Source of the DNA: an uncultured Muribaculaceae bacterium | Lineage (GTDB): Bacteria; Bacteroidota; Bacteroidia; Bacteroidales; Muribaculaceae | Length of the DNA stretch: 64,000 nt | Direction: 5' to 3' | Assembly: GCA_910586975.1 (NCBI GenBank) | Contig: CAJUKX010000003.1 | Span: forward strand, 88,726 to 152,725 | In this document: positions 60,987 through 64,000 of the stretch, in pieces | Position numbering within the stretch: the stretch's first letter is position 1 | Layout: the number at the start of each line of letters is the position of its first letter | Made by a program: the position numbers and the translations under genes | Notes under the pieces: model-generated | Told to the model about the DNA's origin: nothing | What the model saw: only the letters and a program-made list of their open reading frames with translations | The model's database searches: none

Positions 60987-61967
60987 ATGTCAAAAAATAT
61001 AATCTGGGGTATAATCCTCGCAGCCACAAGTCTTACGGCTCATGCAGTAGTGGTGGAATGGGACAAGATAACCCATTGGTCCGGCGAAGGCTCCAACCGT
61101 GCCGCTCTGGTTGTGCAATTCAACGACAACGGTCCGCAGCGTGCATACGTATGGGGATTCAGATGGAACGATGAAGACTTTGAGAACGGGACACCTTCGG
61201 GTGAAGACATGTTCAGGGCAATAGCTGCCAACAGCAACGACCTCCTGCTGTTCACTCAATACACAGGATGGATGGGCAGTACGGTAGACGGCATTGGCCT
61301 TTACAATCCGGCCGGACAGTCGGTTGCTTCTTCTTTGGCCTACGACTTCGACAATGCCAAAGAAGATTCCCGCATCAGTTTCGACTATTTCACTCCCAAC
61401 GAGCTCATGGGCCAGACCAAGGCACCGGGCAACTTCACTCCCATATATTGCGAGCGCAGTATCACGGCTGCTGTTGACTCACACATCATTGAGCATCCGA
61501 TAAACGCCCGTGATTACGGATATCCGGCCTACGACTACGACTGGTGGCAGCCGTCGGCCCAACTCGACTTGACTCAGCAACGCTGGAACGCCGGCTGGTA
61601 TGACGGCTACTGGAGCTACTGGGTTGGAGGTACCGACCTCGACGAGGCTTCATATTCAGGCCTTGGATACAGCTCGCGCAAACTGTCTGACGGCCAGGTT
61701 GACGGGTGGAAGTACATGCTGCTCGACGGCCCGGTGACCGGTGGGGTTGACGGATTTACCGGAGCATCAGAACCTTGGTATGAACTTGACTACGACCACT
61801 TCTCCACTCAGGGTATAACAGATGTCCAAACCGGAAATAATGAAATTGAAGCAATCTATACCATAGGCGGCGTAAAGATTGACATCAAAGACACCCAAGC
61901 TATCAAACCGGGTGTGTATATCGTTAAATATCACGGTGGAATCACCCGCAAATTATTGATAAAATGA
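60987..61967 (+). CDS. Exported protein homologous to the N-terminal module of the giant fusion
   Basis: The protein is 326 residues from the ATG at 60987. The upstream extension lies in the repeat element and was rejected. A signal peptide is followed by VVVEWDKITHWSGEGSNRAALVVQFND and YVWGFRWNDE, then AGWYDGYWSYWVGG and GLGYSSRKLSDGQVDGWKYMLLDG. These match residues 60-270 of the giant protein. The end (NEIEAIYTIGGVKIDIKDTQAIKPGVYIVKYHGGITRKLLIK) looks like a T9SS type A sorting domain. The next gene starts in the overlapping ATGA, so the two are translated together. Confidence 0.8.
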   Translation: MSKNIIWGIILAATSLTAHAVVVEWDKITHWSGEGSNRAALVVQFNDNGPQRAYVWGFRWNDEDFENGTPSGEDMFRAIAANSNDLLLFTQYTGWMGSTVDGIGLYNPAGQSVASSLAYDFDNAKEDSRISFDYFTPNELMGQTKAPGNFTPIYCERSITAAVDSHIIEHPINARDYGYPAYDYDWWQPSAQLDLTQQRWNAGWYDGYWSYWVGGTDLDEASYSGLGYSSRKLSDGQVDGWKYMLLDGPVTGGVDGFTGASEPWYELDYDHFSTQGITDVQTGNNEIEAIYTIGGVKIDIKDTQAIKPGVYIVKYHGGITRKLLIK

Positions 61968-63397
61968 GACTGTATTTTTGTTTGATATTGGCATTGTGCG
62001 CATCATTGTATGCCAAGGCAGATACTGACTATACCACAGGTGTAATATTCATAAACGAAGACTGGTACGGGCACAGGAATTCGACAGTCAACTATCTGCA
62101 GCCCGATGACCCAGAAGGGCAGTATTGGCATTATCGCATAATCCAAGCTGAAAATCCGGGTGTTGAACTTGGCTGTACCAACCAGTACGGTGCTATATGG
62201 CACGGCCGACTTTACATGATTGCCAAGCAGGACAAGGACCCCGGTGCAGCTGTCACCGGCGGCAGAATATCTGTTGCCGACGCTACAACCATGAAAATGA
62301 TAAAGCAGCTGCAACTCATAGACCCTTCAGGCAAACAATGCGACGGACGCGCTTTCTGCGGTGTTACCGAGAAAAAAGGCTATGTATCGTCGAGCAACGG
62401 TATATGGAAACTGAATCTTGAGACTCTCGAAATAGAGGGACAGGTAGAAGGCACAGCCAACCCCAACGCCGGCGATGACAAGCCCAACACCGACCCCACG
62501 GGCTCGCTTTACGTAGGCCAGACCGGCACCATGATTCTTGTGGGCGACAAGGTTTTTGCCGTTCATCAGCAATACGGCATGCTCGTAATAGATACTGCAA
62601 GCGACAAGGTGATTGACGTGCTTGATATGGCTGTTGTAGACGATGCCATTGAGGCCGATACAGGCGTGCGTCCATCCAAGCCCTCCGGCATTGGCTCCAC
62701 CCTTGTTCGCTCAAAAGACGGCAATCTGTGGTATGCGGCTGCCAAGAATGTGCAGGGCACCGGTGCGGCCGTTCCTTACATCATAAGACTCGACCCAAAT
62801 ACTTTGGAACGCGAGGTCATACGTATCGAGGGCGACGATATGTTTCCGCCTGCCAATTCGTGGTATGCGTGGACTCCCGACCCCTTCTGCGCCTCATCTG
62901 TCACTAATCGTCTGTATTGGTGCGGAGGTCCCAACAGCTGGTTTACCAACTACAGGATATTCCGCTACGATATAGACAACCGCAAGCTTGAAAAGCTTAT
63001 TGACTTCTCAGAACAACCCGGCGACTGGCATGTGTACGGATGCTCACTTGGAATACATCCCGTGACCGACGAACTCTATGCCTCAATGTTCCATAAATTC
63101 GTAGACACCACCTATGCCACCCGTCGTTTTGATGCCGACGGCAATCTTATAAAGGAATATCCGATGATTGCCAATTATTGGTTCCCGTCGCTGCCGGTAT
63201 TCCCGGTTAAGTCTCAGGCATCAATCACCGATGCGGATATTGACGAAGCAGACAGCAATGTTACCGTTGTCAACCTCAACGGTGCAATCATCTACTCGGG
63301 CGACCGGGAAACATTTGACTCTGATATACGCCCGGCAATAGCCAAGGGTATTTATATTCTGCGACAAGGCACCCGTACAGAAAAAATAATTCTGTAA
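61964..63397 (+). CDS. Exported beta-propeller protein homologous to the C-terminal propeller of the giant fusion (DUF5074-like)
   Basis: The protein is 477 residues with a signal peptide (about 1-18). The propeller has GVIFINEDWYGHRNSTVNYL, GGRISVADATTMKMIKQL, YGMLVIDTASDKVIDV and YWFPSLPVFPVK, each with a counterpart in the giant protein. The family resembles the YncE-like/DUF5074 proteins, to which BtuG also belongs in a broad sense. The C-terminal tail (VTVVNLNGAIIYSGDRETFDSDIRPAIAKGIYILRQGTRTEKIIL) resembles a T9SS sorting domain. It is coupled to the gene upstream by an ATGA overlap. A cobamide-binding role is inferred only. Confidence 0.8.
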   Translation: MRLYFCLILALCASLYAKADTDYTTGVIFINEDWYGHRNSTVNYLQPDDPEGQYWHYRIIQAENPGVELGCTNQYGAIWHGRLYMIAKQDKDPGAAVTGGRISVADATTMKMIKQLQLIDPSGKQCDGRAFCGVTEKKGYVSSSNGIWKLNLETLEIEGQVEGTANPNAGDDKPNTDPTGSLYVGQTGTMILVGDKVFAVHQQYGMLVIDTASDKVIDVLDMAVVDDAIEADTGVRPSKPSGIGSTLVRSKDGNLWYAAAKNVQGTGAAVPYIIRLDPNTLEREVIRIEGDDMFPPANSWYAWTPDPFCASSVTNRLYWCGGPNSWFTNYRIFRYDIDNRKLEKLIDFSEQPGDWHVYGCSLGIHPVTDELYASMFHKFVDTTYATRRFDADGNLIKEYPMIANYWFPSLPVFPVKSQASITDADIDEADSNVTVVNLNGAIIYSGDRETFDSDIRPAIAKGIYILRQGTRTEKIIL

Positions 63398-63420
63398 ACA
63401 TATCTGTAAACATAGTAGAA

Positions 63421-63459
63421 AAGAGATGCAGCATCACACTCGCCGCATCTCTTTTTTTT
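63421..63459. terminator. Terminator between convergent genes
   Basis: AAGAGATGC pairs with GCATCTCTT, followed by a run of T. It lies after the propeller gene at 61964-63397 and overlaps the end of the thiD gene on the other strand. Confidence 0.8.
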
Positions 63460-63943
63460 ACCATATATTATGGAAATGATGTACCGGACCATGGCCATGC
63501 CCGGTCTCGTATTCGGCACCGGCTCTTATGGCCGCCGAAATATAATCTTTTGCTGAGGCTACGGCATCATTCATGGGCATGCCCTTGGCCAAACCGGCCG
63601 CTACGGCCGACGACAGCGTGCAGCCCGTACCGTGGGTATTGACTGTGGCCACCCTGTCAGATTCGAGTCTGAGCGTCTCTCCGCTCTCGGCATTGTAGAA
63701 TACATCAACGAGTTTGTCGTCATGCAGATGTCCGGCCTTCAACAGCACCGATACCCCGCCGCAACGATGCGACAGCTCGCATGCCAGAGCCGGCAATTCA
63801 TCCTGCGAACTGATACGCTTGCCCAGCAACAGTTCGGCTTCGGGAATATTAGGCGTGATAATGCGCACACGCGGCATCAGCACCTCGCGCAAGGTGTCGA
63901 CGGCATCAGTCTCAAGCAGTGGGTCGCCTGATGTGGCTACCAT
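63458..63943 (-). CDS. thiD: Hydroxymethylpyrimidine/phosphomethylpyrimidine kinase (ThiD), N-terminally truncated
   Basis: The product corresponds to the C-terminal half of ThiD, which phosphorylates HMP and HMP-P in thiamine synthesis. It has VATSGDPLL, ITPNIPEAELLLG, VLLKAGHL, TVNTHGTGCTLSSAVAAGLAKG, with the catalytic Cys/Asp region in GTGCTLS, and RAGAEYETGHGHGPVHHF. Normal ThiD is about 265 residues. Here the frame upstream of the ATG at 63943 holds TAA and TGA stops within 57 nt, and the other two frames also contain stops. The N-terminal half with its ATP/HMP-binding loop is absent. The gene may be a pseudogene or have a rearranged 5' part beyond the window. Confidence 0.75.
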   Translation of the reverse strand: MVATSGDPLLETDAVDTLREVLMPRVRIITPNIPEAELLLGKRISSQDELPALACELSHRCGGVSVLLKAGHLHDDKLVDVFYNAESGETLRLESDRVATVNTHGTGCTLSSAVAAGLAKGMPMNDAVASAKDYISAAIRAGAEYETGHGHGPVHHFHNIW

Positions 63944-63949
63944 AACTTT

Positions 63950-63957
63950 TACCTTTG
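63950..63957 (+). promoter_or_regulatory. -7-like element reading out of the window
   Basis: TACCTTTG on the plus strand lies where the thiD N-terminal part should be. It is followed by an imperfect hairpin around TTCAGAGTTAAC. This may be the start of a neighbouring gene at the right edge, which would explain the thiD break. Confidence 0.3.
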
Positions 63958-64000
63958 CAGACGAGATTCAGAGTTAACATTTACTCTCTGAATTGTTAAT

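Noticed and set aside
61268..61477. Short alternative-frame ORFs inside the B12-locus genes
   Set aside because: They overlap well-supported long genes, have no signal or motif and no start context of their own.

Overview
The window looks like a chromosomal segment of a Bacteroidales gut bacterium, with a Muribaculaceae-like flavour. The reasons are repeated promoters of the Bacteroidetes type (TTTG, then TAnnTTTG), a polysaccharide utilisation locus (PUL) with SusC/SusD and a hybrid two-component regulator, a BtuB/BtuG vitamin B12 locus, and C-termini resembling type IX secretion (T9SS) sorting domains. No rRNA, tRNA, CRISPR array, prophage or intact transposase was found.

Layout. 1-1043: 3' end of an outer-membrane barrel gene and its terminator. 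1290-6328: a tight run of six genes for exported proteins of unknown function; two of them are diverged paralogues. 6509-6664: rpmH (L34), which is only 51 codons. 6849-7054: an inverted-repeat element abutting uvrA (7060-9852). 10103-10240: a remnant of a possible ATPase gene. 10239-13789: threonine dehydratase, an S1/P1 nuclease and a single-domain malic enzyme. 13875-17046 (minus): ECF sigma factor, anti-sigma-like protein, a small secreted protein and two barrel proteins. 17175-20669: an ArnT-like glycosyltransferase and an SLC13 permease.

20744-48173 is a carbohydrate locus. On the minus strand lie the HTCS regulator, a GH43, a GH105-DUF2264 fusion, a GH2, a GH51, an aldo/keto reductase, a DAHP synthase-chorismate mutase (a housekeeping gene embedded in the locus) and a large PcRGLX/YetA-type lyase. 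On the plus strand lie SusC, SusD and a GH43-GH127 fusion. The enzymes together suggest a pectic or arabinogalactan substrate: rhamnogalacturonan-I, or type II arabinogalactan carrying rhamnosyl-glucuronate. The window cannot decide between them.

48247-50359 (minus): a phosphatidylserine-decarboxylase-like protein and an OmpA-family lipoprotein. 50440-63397 is a cobalamin locus: a cobalamin riboswitch, BtuB, BtuG, a third lipoprotein, and then a 1,873-residue protein. Its N-terminal domain and C-terminal propeller are each matched by one of two smaller proteins encoded downstream (60987-63397), with BspA-type leucine-rich repeats in between. This is the most interesting unexplained part of the window. 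At the right edge a thiD gene appears to lack its N-terminal half.

A family of short elements with AGAGTGTGTTT-type inverted ends occurs three times, each time directly before a gene (uvrA, susD, and the gene at 60987).
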